A stretch of DNA of 64,000 bases, from the NCBI GenBank assembly GCA_020634235.1, contig JACKCB010000001.1:868001-932000 (forward strand), read 5' to 3'. A program made the position numbers and the translations under genes. Of the stretch, positions 53,522 through 63,202 are shown one piece after another (positions within the stretch are counted from its first letter, which is position 1; every line of letters begins with the position of its first letter). The notes under the pieces are model-generated. The model saw only the letters and a list, made by a program, of their open reading frames with translations, searched no databases and was not told the origin of the DNA. The stretch is from Ardenticatenaceae bacterium (lineage in GTDB: Bacteria > Chloroflexota > Anaerolineae > Promineifilales > Promineifilaceae).

Positions 53522-54742
53522 ATGCAGCCCCCCTCCGGTGTAGCCCGGCTGCTCACCGGCAGCCTGCTCATCATCACCCTACTCGCCCCAACCCTCTCCC
53601 GGCCGGGATACACCACCCCGGCCGGGGACACCTTCAACATCCTCACCCTCGTCCCCTACGCCGCCAACTTCAACATCGTCAGCGCCATCACCCACCACGG
53701 CAACGAACGCCTCTTCGTCGCCGAACTCATCGGCCAGATCCGCGTCGTCACCAGCAGCGGCTACATCCTGCCCACCCCCTTCCTGGACATCACCGACCGC
53801 GTCAGCAGCGCCGCCGGCGAGCAAGGGCTGCTGGGCCTCGTCTTTCACCCCGACCCCGACCGCAGCCACTTCTACCTCCTCTACACCAACCTGACCGGCG
53901 ACGCCACCCTATCCCGCTTCCAGGTCAGCGCCAGCGACCCCAACCTGGCCGACCCCAACAGCGAGCTAATCATGCTCACCGTGCCCCAACCCACGCCGCT
54001 GCACAACGGCGGCGCGCTGGCCTTTGGGCCAGACGGCTACCTCTACGTTGGCCTGGGCGATGGCGGCCGCGATGGCGACCCCGACCTCTTCAGCCAGGAC
54101 CCCAACAACCTCCTGGGCACCATCCTGCGCCTGGACGTGGACAGCAGCCTGCCCTACGCCATCCCGCCCGACAACCCCTTCGTCGGCAACCCGGCCGGGC
54201 GCGATGAAGTGTGGGCCTATGGCCTGCGCAACCCCTGGCGCTTCAGCTTCAACCCCTTCAACGGCGACCTCCTGCTAACCGACGTGGGACAAAGTGCCTA
54301 CGAGGAACTCAACCTTCACCAGGCAGGCAGCCCGGCCGGGCAAAACTTCGGCTGGCGCTGCTTCGAAGGCCCCAGCATCTTCAACCCGGCCGGGTGCGAC
54401 CTGTTCGCCAACTACACCTTCCCCACCTTCACCTACACCCATGCCGACGGCTGTGCCATCATCGGCGGCTACGTCTACAACGGCAGCCTCATGCCCGGCC
54501 GGGCCGGCCACTACTTCTTCGCCGACCACTGCCGGGGCACCATCTGGGAACTGGTGCCCGAAGCCGGTGGCCAATGGCGCGTCGCCCAGCGGCTCAACAG
54601 CCCCATCCCCTGGAACACCCTCGGCCAGGACAGCCAGGGCGAAATCCTCCTGGGCGGCTTCAACGACTTCCTCTACCGGCTGGAAACCCGCACCGTAACC
54701 CTGCCCCGCCATCACTTCCTGCCCCTCATCCGCCAACCCTAA
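53522..54742 (+). CDS. GSDH-family secreted propeller, second paralogue
   Basis: A 406-residue exported protein with a signal helix at about residues 8-26 and no lipobox. Family signatures: VFHPDPDRSHFYLLYTN, FGPDGYLYVGLGDGG, GLRNPWRFSFN, DVGQSAYEEL. It begins one base after the first paralogue stop, so it arose by duplication and is co-transcribed. The C-terminus ends LPRHHFLPLIRQP. A MITE-like repeat abuts its stop. Confidence 0.86.
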   Translation: MQPPSGVARLLTGSLLIITLLAPTLSRPGYTTPAGDTFNILTLVPYAANFNIVSAITHHGNERLFVAELIGQIRVVTSSGYILPTPFLDITDRVSSAAGEQGLLGLVFHPDPDRSHFYLLYTNLTGDATLSRFQVSASDPNLADPNSELIMLTVPQPTPLHNGGALAFGPDGYLYVGLGDGGRDGDPDLFSQDPNNLLGTILRLDVDSSLPYAIPPDNPFVGNPAGRDEVWAYGLRNPWRFSFNPFNGDLLLTDVGQSAYEELNLHQAGSPAGQNFGWRCFEGPSIFNPAGCDLFANYTFPTFTYTHADGCAIIGGYVYNGSLMPGRAGHYFFADHCRGTIWELVPEAGGQWRVAQRLNSPIPWNTLGQDSQGEILLGGFNDFLYRLETRTVTLPRHHFLPLIRQP

Positions 54743-54845
54743 GTGTTCCATCGAAAACAACTCTGGACCTTTGTTCGTAGTAACCGCTTCAGCGGCCTGG
54801 CCGGCGAAAGCCGGTACTACAAACCTGTTTACGCGCAAACCCTAA
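54738..54845. mobile_element. MITE-like repeat, copy D
   Basis: Begins at the stop codon of the second GSDH gene (CCTAAGTG) and ends near ACCCTAA. The core CGTAGTAACCGCTTCAGCGG...CCGGTACTAC is intact. It is the most diverged copy at its ends. Confidence 0.6.
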
Positions 54846-55008
54846 ACCCTCAAAACAGCTCCCGGCCGGGGCAGCCGCAGAATAAGACCTTTATGAACAG
54901 CTGCCACAAATAGCCCCAAACAGATGCCGATCGCCCCAATATAGGGTAAACAACCCGGTCAACGCATCCCAGAAGGGGTTCAACCCTCAAACCAGGAGGA
55001 AGAAGTTT

Positions 55009-58000
55009 GTGAAGAATCCACTGCTAAGAACGCTCACCCTCGCCGCGCTCGGCCTCATGGCCGTGCTCTTGCTCAGCCTGCTGACCGGGGGTGGCAGCCA
55101 CGTAGCCAATGCTCTCCGCCTGGACACGTCCAATCTAGCCCCCGTCCCCAACCAGGTCACCGACCTACCCTTCGTTTACACCGAAATCGACAGCACCATG
55201 GCCGGCGACATCAAGCTCGTCGGCGACATCAACGGCGACAGCTTCCCCGACCTCGTCGTCGGCGGCATGCCCAGCGAAAGGCTTGCCTGGTACCGCTACC
55301 CCACCTGGCAAAAAACCATCATCGCCACCCCCAACGTCGAATTCACCACCGACGGTGAATTGGGCGACGTCGACGGCGACGGCGACCTGGACGTCGTCGT
55401 CCCCGACGGCAGCAGCGGCAGCAACCTGGTCTGGTTTGAAAACCCCCGGCCGGGTGGCGACCCCGGCACCGGCAACTGGACCCGCCGCACCATCGGCAGC
55501 ATCGGCAGTTGGGGCAAAGACGTCGAACTGGCCGACTTCGACGGCGACGGCCACCTCGACGTGGCCACCCGCCAGGCCAGCAGCGTCATGATCTTCTTCC
55601 AAACCGCCCCCAATACCTGGTCCCAAATGACCTTCGGCAGCCTCAACATCGGCCTGGAAGGCATGACCAGCGGCGACGTCGACAACGACGGCGACACCGA
55701 CCTCGTCCTGCGCGGCACCTGGGTTCGCAACCCTGGCGGCACCGCCGCCCGCACCGCCGCCAACTGGACCGAATTCACCATCGGCACCGCCGACGTCGAA
55801 TTCAAAGCCCTCGTCGTCGACCTCAACAAAGACGGCCATCCCGACGTCCTCTTCTCCAGCTCCGAAAACACCGCCGCCGTCGACTGGTGGAGCCCCACCA
55901 CCGGCGACCCCACCGGCAGTTGGACCCGCCACACCGTCATCCCCTCCCTCAACCGCGCCCACACCCTGCAAGCCGCCGACATGGACCGCGACGGCGACAT
56001 CGACCTCGTCGTCGCTCAGATGCACACCGGCGACGGCCAGATCATGGTCCTCTTCAACACCGACGGCCAGGCCACCACCTGGCAAACACAGGTCGTGGCC
56101 ACCGGCGGCATCCACAACGGCGTCGTCGCCGACATCGGCCTGGACGGCGACTACGACATCTTTGGCGCCAACTGGACTGGCAACCCGCCGGTGAAACTGT
56201 GGGAGAACCAGCTCAACCCACGCCTGCCCCTCGACCAGTGGACCTACAAGCAGGTCACCAGCAGCCACGAGCAAACTTTTGGCCTGGCCTTTGGCGACGT
56301 CAACCGCGACGGCCTGCCCGACATCATCTCCGGCCGGGCCTGGTACCGCAACCCCGGCGGCGACTTGCTGGGCACCTGGACCCCCTCCAACTTCCCGGCC
56401 GGGATGCACGCCAACCTCTTCGTCGACATCGACGGCGACAACCGCAGCGACGTCATCGCCCAGAAAGACGAAGGCGACATCGCCCTCTACTGGCTGGAAG
56501 CCACCAACGCCGGCGGCACCGCCTGGACCCAAACCCTCATTGGCACCGTGCCCCGCGCCAGCCATGCCCTCGGCGCACAGGGCTACCGCGCCGCCCAGAT
56601 AGAGGCCGGCGGCCGGCTGGAAATCGTCACCGCCAGCGGCAACGGCATCTACTACTTCCGCGTCCCCGCCAACCCGGCCGGGGGCAATTGGCCCCGCGTC
56701 CACGTCAACGCCGCCCCCTCCGACGAAGGGCTGGCCGTCGGCGACATCGACCGCGACGGCCAGCTAGACATCGCCGCCACCACCGGCGACAGCAAAGGCG
56801 TCGTCTGGTACAAAAACCCCGGCAACGGCAGCGCCAACTGGACCGGCTACCAGATTGCCACCTTCAGCGACGCCACCTACCCCGACCGCACCGAACTGGC
56901 CGACCTCAACCGCGATGGCAAACTAGACATCCTGGTCACCGACGAAACCGGGACCAGCAGCGGCGCCGAGACCTACTGGTGGTCGCAGCCGGCCAACCCC
57001 ACCAGCGGCAGTTGGCCCGCCCACCTCATCGTCAGCCAGGGCACCACCAACAGCATGGATGTGGCCGACATGGATTTCGACGGCGACACCGACGTGGTCC
57101 TGGCCGAACATCGCGGCAGCCTGAAGCTGGCCGTGTGGGCCAACAGCGGCAGCGGCACCTTCACCGAAAACCTGGTCAGCACCGGCCGGGAGAGCCACCT
57201 GGGCGCACGCACCATCGACCTGGACAATGACAGCGACCTGGACATCGTCAGCATCGCCTGGGACACTTCCAACCTCATCCACCTCTGGCGCAACGACGCC
57301 ATCGACCGCAGCGGCGGTCCCACCCCCACCCCCACCCCCGGCCCTTCGCTCACCCCCAGCCGCACCCCCACCGCCAGCGCCACCCCCTGCTGCGGCGGCC
57401 GCGTCACCGCCGGGCTGCAAGTGCTCTACACCTTCGCCGAAGGCAGCGGCAGCATCGTCCACGACGTTTCCGGCGTGGGAACCCCCCTCAACCTGAGCAT
57501 CAGCAACCCGGCCGGGGTCACCTGGCTCCCCGTCAACGGCCTGACCATCAACTCGGCCAACATCATCCAATCGGCCGGCGCGGCCAGCAAAGTCATCAAC
57601 GCCAGCCAGGCCAGCAACGAAATCACCCTGGAAGGCTGGGTCCGGCCGGCCGACACCCTCCAGAACGGCCCGGCGCGCATCCTCACCCTGTCGGCGGACC
57701 CCTTCTTCCGCAACTTCACCCTGGGGCAAGAAGGCACCATCTATGACGTGCGCCTGCGCACCACTACCACCACCGACAACGGCATCCCCTCCGTAGCCAC
57801 CAACAGCGGCGCGGTAAGCACAAACCTGACCCACGTAGTCTACACCCGCGACGCGGCCGGGGCAGTCCGCATCTATCTGAATGGTACACCCGTGGTCAAC
57901 GACAACCGCGACGGCAACCTGTCCAACTGGAGCAGCACCTACCGCCTGGCCCTGGTGAACGAATTGACCCAGGACCGCGCCTGGTTGGGCACACTGCACC

Positions 58001-58416
58001 TGGTAGCCATCTACGGCCGCGCCTTAACCCCGGCCGAGGTGCTGCAAAACTACCAGGCCGGCTCGCAAGTTACACCCACCCCCACCCCCACCAACACCCC
58101 GCCGCCCGGTGCATCCCTGACCCCCACCAACACCCCGCCGCCCGGCGCATCCCTCACCCCCACCAACACCCCACCGCCCGGTGCATCCCTCACCCCCACC
58201 AACACCCCGCCGCCCGGCGCATCCCTCACCCCCACCAACACCCCACCGCCCGGCGCATCCCTCACCCCCACCAACACCCCACCACCTGGCGCGTCCTCAA
58301 CGCCCACCTACACCCCCAGCCCCACCAGCACGCCCGGCAGCAAGCCCGTCTATCGCATTTTCATCCCCATTCTGCTGCTGTACAGCGCGGGTTACACCCC
58401 GGCCGGGTCGCCCTAA
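55009..58416 (+). CDS. Giant secreted FG-GAP/VCBS propeller protein with LamG-like domain
   Basis: An 1135-residue exported protein. A signal helix (about residues 8-27) is followed by many DxDGDGxxD-type FG-GAP/VCBS repeats to about residue 765 (GDVDGDGDLDVV, ADFDGDGHLDV), which bind calcium and form propellers. A Pro/Thr linker leads to a LamG/concanavalin-like domain (about 800-1020), then six 12-residue PPPGASLTPTNT-type repeats and a hydrophobic end. Start is GTG at 55009 with AGGAGG upstream. It is a surface adhesin or carbohydrate-binding protein by inference. Confidence 0.85.
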   Translation: MKNPLLRTLTLAALGLMAVLLLSLLTGGGSHVANALRLDTSNLAPVPNQVTDLPFVYTEIDSTMAGDIKLVGDINGDSFPDLVVGGMPSERLAWYRYPTWQKTIIATPNVEFTTDGELGDVDGDGDLDVVVPDGSSGSNLVWFENPRPGGDPGTGNWTRRTIGSIGSWGKDVELADFDGDGHLDVATRQASSVMIFFQTAPNTWSQMTFGSLNIGLEGMTSGDVDNDGDTDLVLRGTWVRNPGGTAARTAANWTEFTIGTADVEFKALVVDLNKDGHPDVLFSSSENTAAVDWWSPTTGDPTGSWTRHTVIPSLNRAHTLQAADMDRDGDIDLVVAQMHTGDGQIMVLFNTDGQATTWQTQVVATGGIHNGVVADIGLDGDYDIFGANWTGNPPVKLWENQLNPRLPLDQWTYKQVTSSHEQTFGLAFGDVNRDGLPDIISGRAWYRNPGGDLLGTWTPSNFPAGMHANLFVDIDGDNRSDVIAQKDEGDIALYWLEATNAGGTAWTQTLIGTVPRASHALGAQGYRAAQIEAGGRLEIVTASGNGIYYFRVPANPAGGNWPRVHVNAAPSDEGLAVGDIDRDGQLDIAATTGDSKGVVWYKNPGNGSANWTGYQIATFSDATYPDRTELADLNRDGKLDILVTDETGTSSGAETYWWSQPANPTSGSWPAHLIVSQGTTNSMDVADMDFDGDTDVVLAEHRGSLKLAVWANSGSGTFTENLVSTGRESHLGARTIDLDNDSDLDIVSIAWDTSNLIHLWRNDAIDRSGGPTPTPTPGPSLTPSRTPTASATPCCGGRVTAGLQVLYTFAEGSGSIVHDVSGVGTPLNLSISNPAGVTWLPVNGLTINSANIIQSAGAASKVINASQASNEITLEGWVRPADTLQNGPARILTLSADPFFRNFTLGQEGTIYDVRLRTTTTTDNGIPSVATNSGAVSTNLTHVVYTRDAAGAVRIYLNGTPVVNDNRDGNLSNWSSTYRLALVNELTQDRAWLGTLHLVAIYGRALTPAEVLQNYQAGSQVTPTPTPTNTPPPGASLTPTNTPPPGASLTPTNTPPPGASLTPTNTPPPGASLTPTNTPPPGASLTPTNTPPPGASSTPTYTPSPTSTPGSKPVYRIFIPILLLYSAGYTPAGSP
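58086..58303 (+). repeat. 36-base tandem repeats
   Basis: Six nearly identical 36-base units encode the 12-residue repeat LTPTNTPPPGAS in the giant protein. Differences are mostly at third positions. Confidence 0.9.
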
Positions 58417-58502
58417 AACCAGGGCAATTCTGAATGCCAATCTCGTCGCATTCGGGTAAAATCGGGGCACTTCATAAATTTAGGGGCTGGCAAGCCCGCC
58501 GC

Positions 58503-58557
58503 CCGGCCGGCGTAACCGCCCTGGTTACGCCGGCCGGATGGCCCGAACAGGCCATCC
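58503..58557 (+). terminator. Two adjacent hairpins after the giant gene
   Basis: CCGGCCGGCGTAACC (58503-58517) pairs perfectly with 58523-58537, and GGATGGCC pairs with GGCCATCC around 58536-58557. The first stem uses the iterated palindrome itself. They lie 87 bases after the stop. Confidence 0.65.
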
Positions 58558-58633
58558 TCCCTCGCATCCCCCCAAACCATACCTTAGTGGTGCGATCTGG
58601 CCGGTTGCGCCACACTCACAAAGGAGCAAGCAA

Positions 58634-60082
58634 ATGAAGCGCATCATTTCCGCCCGACCACTGACCATCACCCTGCTGCTGGCCCTGCTCAGCCTGGCAT
58701 TGGTCGCCTGCGGCGCGGGCCAGCAAACGCAGTTGGAACCGGTCGCCGGCGGCGCCCCGGCCGGGAGCACCGGCGGCAACCTCAACCTGGGGCTAGAAAC
58801 CTTTGCCAGCGGCCTGAGCAGCCCCGTTAGCCTGGCCAACGCCGGCGATAACCGCCTCTTCGCCGTGGAGCAAGTTGGCCGTATCCGCATCATTCAGAGC
58901 AACGGCACCGTCCTATCCACCCCCTTCTTGGACATCACCGACCGGGTCGACAGCGCCGGCAGCGAAAAAGGGCTGCTCGGCCTCACCTTCCACCCCGACT
59001 ACGCCAATAACGGCTACTTTTATGTTAACTACACCAACACCACGCAGGGCACCCTACGCACGCGCATCTCTCGCTTCAGCGTCACCGGCAACCCCAACGT
59101 CGCCGACCCCGCCAGCGAAAGCATTCTCTTCACCGTCAACCAGCCCTACTCCAACCACAACGCCGGCGACATCCATTTTGGCCCCGACGGCTACCTCTAC
59201 GTCCCCCTGGGTGATGGCGGCAGCGGCGGCGACCCGCAAAACAACGCCCAAACCCTCACCACCCTCCTGGGCAAAATCAGCCGCATCGACGTCGACAGCG
59301 GCCCCGGCGTCGCGCCAGACTGCGTGGGCCTGGGCAGCGGCAGCTACACCATTCCCAACGACAACCCCTACGTGGGCGGCGGCTCCTCCTCCTGCGACGA
59401 AATCTGGGCCGTGGGCGTGCGCAACCCCTGGCGCACTAGCTTCGACCGCCTCACCGGCGACTTCTGGATTGCCGACGTGGGGCAAAACACCTGGGAAGAG
59501 ATCGATTTTCAACCGGCCGGGGCGACCGGCGGCATCAACTACGGCTGGCGCTGCTACGAAGGCAACCACCCCTACAACACCAGCGGCTGCGGCCCCATCA
59601 CCGACTACACCTTCCCCATCTATGAATACAGCCATGCCGATGGCTGCTCTGTAAGCGGCGGCTACGTCTACCGCGGCAGCCAATATCCCGACATGTACAG
59701 CCATTACGTCTTCACCGACTACTGCTCCGGCTACTTCTGGGACATCGTCTCCGATGGCCTGGGCGGCTGGACCACCACCCGCCACGACAACTTGCAAGGC
59801 TTCGGCTACGTAGCCTTTGGCGAAGCGACCGACGGCGAAATCTACGTGGCCAATATCGGCAATGGCACCATCTACCATCTCACCGAACAAACCTCGGCCA
59901 CAGCCACGCCCACCGCCACACCCACCAACACCCCCACCAACACCCCTACACCCACCAACACCCCTACACCCACCAACACCCCCACCGCCACACCCACCGT
60001 AACCGGCACGCCACCCACGCCCACCATGACCCCCACGCCGGCCCAACTGCTGCCCATCATCATCAACCAGAACACACCATAA
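58634..60082 (+). CDS. GSDH-family lipoprotein propeller, third paralogue
   Basis: A 482-residue exported lipoprotein (LVAC, Cys26). Signatures: TFHPDYANNGYFYVNYT, FGPDGYLYVPLGDGG, GVRNPWRTSFD, DVGQNTWEEIDF. The tail is a run of TNTPTPTNTPTPT repeats ending LLPIIINQNTP. AAGGAG lies eight bases before the ATG at 58634. It is read with the fourth paralogue 50 bases downstream. Confidence 0.87.
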   Translation: MKRIISARPLTITLLLALLSLALVACGAGQQTQLEPVAGGAPAGSTGGNLNLGLETFASGLSSPVSLANAGDNRLFAVEQVGRIRIIQSNGTVLSTPFLDITDRVDSAGSEKGLLGLTFHPDYANNGYFYVNYTNTTQGTLRTRISRFSVTGNPNVADPASESILFTVNQPYSNHNAGDIHFGPDGYLYVPLGDGGSGGDPQNNAQTLTTLLGKISRIDVDSGPGVAPDCVGLGSGSYTIPNDNPYVGGGSSSCDEIWAVGVRNPWRTSFDRLTGDFWIADVGQNTWEEIDFQPAGATGGINYGWRCYEGNHPYNTSGCGPITDYTFPIYEYSHADGCSVSGGYVYRGSQYPDMYSHYVFTDYCSGYFWDIVSDGLGGWTTTRHDNLQGFGYVAFGEATDGEIYVANIGNGTIYHLTEQTSATATPTATPTNTPTNTPTPTNTPTPTNTPTATPTVTGTPPTPTMTPTPAQLLPIIINQNTP

Positions 60083-60132
60083 AGCTTCATCCCACACCAC
60101 GCGACGTTCACGCAGCAATGGAGAACAGAGAC

Positions 60133-62952
60133 ATGAAAACGCAACACCCACAGCCAGCCCACGCCAGTTGGTGGCTCACTGCCGGCCTGGCCCTAATCCT
60201 GATCCTGGTCAGTGCCACAGCCATTGGCGCGCGCGAAAGCGGCCGCACCCCGGCCGGGACCGGCCCAATCACCCTCAGCCTCGCCCAATACGCCACCGGC
60301 TTCGATGCCCCCACCGACATCACCTTCGCCCCCGACAGCGGCGTGGCCTACATCACCGAGAAGATCGGCACCATCCAGCGCAACGACGGCGGCCAACCCG
60401 CCGCCAGCCCCTTCCTGGACATCACCGACCGCGTCGGCGCCCTGGATTCGGAACAGGGGCTGCTGGGGCTGGTCTTCCACCCCGACTTCGCCAACAACCG
60501 CTACTTTTATGTCAATTACACCGACACCAACGGCGACACCCACATCGCCCGCTTCACCGCCAGCCCCGACGGCACCACCGCCGACCCCAACAGCGAGTTC
60601 ACCATCCTCTTCGTCGAACAGCCCTACGTCGACCACAACGCCGGTGACCTCGTCTTTGGCCCGGAAGGCTACCTGTACATTCCCCTGGGCGATGGCGGCT
60701 TCCCCGATGACCCCGGCAACAACGCCCAAGACCCGCTCTCCCTGCTGGGCAAAATCCTCCGCCTCGACGTCGACGGCGGCTCTCCCTACGCCATCCCCCC
60801 CGACAACCCCTTCGTCGGCGACCCAGGAACGCTGGACGAGATTTGGGCCACCGGCCTCCGCAATCCCTGGCGCATCAGCTTCGACCGGCAAACCAATGAC
60901 CTGTTCATCGGCGACGTCGGCCAGTCGGCCTGGGAAGAGGTCGATTTTCAACCGGCCGCGTCCACCGGCGGTGAGAATTACGGCTGGAGCTGCTACGAAG
61001 GCAACCACCCCAACCCCAACACCAGCGTGCCCAACTGCGGCCCGGCCGGGGACTACGTCAGCCCCATCTTTGAATACGACCACGCCGACAACGGCTGCGC
61101 CGTCACCGGCGGCTTCGTCTATCGCGGCAGCCAATTCCCGGCCCTCAGCGGCCGCTACCTGGCCACCGACTACTGCTTCGGCTACTTCTGGGACCTGGTT
61201 CCCGACGGCCAGGGCGGTTGGGTCGCCACCCGCCACGACAACCTGATCAACTTCGGCTACGTCACCTTTGGCGAAGACCTGGACGGCGAGCTGTACGTCG
61301 GCAACATCGGCAACGGCGTCATCTACCAGGTCCAGGGCCAGCCAGCACAACCGCCCGACTATCCCGTCTTCCTACCCTTCATCAACAAACCCGCCCTGCC
61401 AGAGGTAGACCTGACCATCACCGGCCTGGAGCTAACCCAGGCAGTGCAGACACCAACCAACGACGTGCCCCTGGTGAGCGGCCGCGACACCTTCCTGCGC
61501 ATCTTTGCCCAAACGGTGGGACCGGCCCCGGCCGGGAACGTCACCCTCAGCGTCGCCGCCAGCCAGGGAGGCAGCCCACTGCCCGGCTCCCCCCTCACCC
61601 TGGGGCCATTCACCATCCCCCTCGACCCACAGCGCGCCGACCTGGACAGCACCATCAACACCCTGCTGCCCGCCGCCTGGCTCAACGGCAGCGTCGACCT
61701 CACCGTCACCGTAGACAGCAGCAACAGCGTGCCCGAACTTAACGAAGGCAACAACAACTACAGCACCAACCTGCTCTTCAACGACGTGCCCGCCCTCGAC
61801 CTGAAAATCGTGCCCATCAACTACACCCACACCCCCAACAGCCAGCTCTACCCCGGCCCCACCAGCGACACCATAAGCAATTGGGTCATGCGCAGCTACC
61901 CGCTCAGCCAGATCGACGTTTCCTTTCGCGCCGCCTACAACTTCACCGGCAACCTCAGCGAGGGCAGCGAATGGGAGCGGCTGCTCAATGAGCTGACCAC
62001 CCTAAAAAACGGAGACGCCGCCCCGGCCGGGCAGGTCTACTACGCCCTCATCCCCATCACCAACAACAACGGCACCTGGTTTGGCGGCGGCTTTGCCGGC
62101 TACGCCTGGATCGGCTGGCAGCGCGTGGCCACCGGCCTGGACCTCTCCACCGGCCCCTACTGGACCGACGAAGACGCCGGCACGCTGGCCGCACATGAAA
62201 TTGGCCACAATTTTGGCCGCTACCACGCCCCCTGCGGCAACCCGGCCGGGGTCGACCCCAACTACCCCTACCCCAACGCCAGCATCGGCCAGTTTGGCCT
62301 GGACACCAGCCTGCCCCAGTTGTGGCATCCCGACACAACCAAAGACGTCATGAGCTACTGCGGCCCGGAGTGGGTATCAGACTACACCTACGTGGCCCTC
62401 TACCAGGACCAACTGGCCAACGGCGCGGCCAACCCGGCCGGGCCAGCCGACAGCTTCCTGGTGCGGGCTGCGGTCAGCGCCCCTGGCCAGGCCAACCTGG
62501 CCCCCATCTACCGCCTGAGCGCCTACCCCACCCCCGCCCCGGCCGGCAGTGACTACAGCGTGGTGTTCTATAGCCCGGCCGGGCAATTCATCAGCCGCCA
62601 CCCGGTGGCCCTGCTCACGGCCGAGGATTACGGCCACAGTTCGCAAGCCATTCAGGCCGTTGTGCCCCGGCCGGGGCAGCCCGTGGGGCGTTTGGAACTG
62701 CACTACCAGGGGCAGCCCATCGCCGCGCACGCCCTGGCCGCCACGCCGCCAACCCTGCCCGCCAGCCTCAGCCCCAACGGCTCGCTAACCACCATCCGCT
62801 GGCCAGACACCACCACGCCGGTGCTGGTGCGCTACAGCAGCGATAACGGCCAGAGCTGGACAACACTGGCCTTCGACGTAGTCGGCGGTGAGTTGGCCTG
62901 GGATCTGGCGGCCATAGGCCCCGGCCGGGTAGAAATCCGCCCCGCCCACTAA
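60133..62952 (+). CDS. GSDH propeller - CARDB - metzincin protease fusion
   Basis: A 939-residue exported protein. A signal helix is followed by a GSDH propeller at about residues 30-415 (VFHPDFANNRYFYVNYT, FGPEGYLYIPLGDGG, GLRNPWRISFD). A CARDB-type beta domain covers about 420-550. A zinc metalloprotease region at about 555-770 has HEIGHNFGRYH at 688-698, the exact metzincin zinc pattern, and the Met-turn VMSYC at 740. A beta-rich tail ends the protein. The ATG at 60133 is preceded by GGAG; an ATG at 60118 is possible. Fusion of a sugar-dehydrogenase fold to a protease is unusual. Confidence 0.88.
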   Translation: MKTQHPQPAHASWWLTAGLALILILVSATAIGARESGRTPAGTGPITLSLAQYATGFDAPTDITFAPDSGVAYITEKIGTIQRNDGGQPAASPFLDITDRVGALDSEQGLLGLVFHPDFANNRYFYVNYTDTNGDTHIARFTASPDGTTADPNSEFTILFVEQPYVDHNAGDLVFGPEGYLYIPLGDGGFPDDPGNNAQDPLSLLGKILRLDVDGGSPYAIPPDNPFVGDPGTLDEIWATGLRNPWRISFDRQTNDLFIGDVGQSAWEEVDFQPAASTGGENYGWSCYEGNHPNPNTSVPNCGPAGDYVSPIFEYDHADNGCAVTGGFVYRGSQFPALSGRYLATDYCFGYFWDLVPDGQGGWVATRHDNLINFGYVTFGEDLDGELYVGNIGNGVIYQVQGQPAQPPDYPVFLPFINKPALPEVDLTITGLELTQAVQTPTNDVPLVSGRDTFLRIFAQTVGPAPAGNVTLSVAASQGGSPLPGSPLTLGPFTIPLDPQRADLDSTINTLLPAAWLNGSVDLTVTVDSSNSVPELNEGNNNYSTNLLFNDVPALDLKIVPINYTHTPNSQLYPGPTSDTISNWVMRSYPLSQIDVSFRAAYNFTGNLSEGSEWERLLNELTTLKNGDAAPAGQVYYALIPITNNNGTWFGGGFAGYAWIGWQRVATGLDLSTGPYWTDEDAGTLAAHEIGHNFGRYHAPCGNPAGVDPNYPYPNASIGQFGLDTSLPQLWHPDTTKDVMSYCGPEWVSDYTYVALYQDQLANGAANPAGPADSFLVRAAVSAPGQANLAPIYRLSAYPTPAPAGSDYSVVFYSPAGQFISRHPVALLTAEDYGHSSQAIQAVVPRPGQPVGRLELHYQGQPIAAHALAATPPTLPASLSPNGSLTTIRWPDTTTPVLVRYSSDNGQSWTTLAFDVVGGELAWDLAAIGPGRVEIRPAH

Positions 62953-63037
62953 CCCGGCAGTTGCGCACCATTCCCAGGAGACACCACGCGCCTACGGCGT
63001 ACCAGCAAATGAACGAAAACATGGAGCGCGGTCTGCC

Positions 63038-63169
63038 AGACCGCAAAGGGCGGACTACCAGACCGCAGAGGGCGGACTGCCAGACCGCAAAGGGCGGACT
63101 ACCAGACCGCAGAGGGCGGACTGCCAGACCGCAGAGGGCGGACTGCCAGACCGCAAAGGGCGGACGAGC
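63038..63169 (+). repeat. Six 22-base tandem repeats in an inverted frame
   Basis: Units begin at 63038, 63060, 63082, 63104, 63126 and 63148, alternating GCAAAGG and GCAGAGG variants. The array is framed by ATGGAGCGCGG (63021) and CCGCGCTCCAT (63173), an 11-bp inverted repeat. A perfect hairpin GCGGTCTGCCAGACCGC begins it. Confidence 0.8.
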
Positions 63170-63202
63170 CGTCCGCGCTCCATTTTCAGAGGAAAACACA
63201 GC

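Noticed and set aside
55165..56703. 512-codon minus-strand frame opposite the FG-GAP gene
   Set aside because: Val/Ala/Gly/Asp-rich mirror of the calcium repeats; no start signal or known motif.
63038..63169. Tandem array as a CRISPR array
   Set aside because: The 22-base units are contiguous with no unique spacers, and no cas genes are present.
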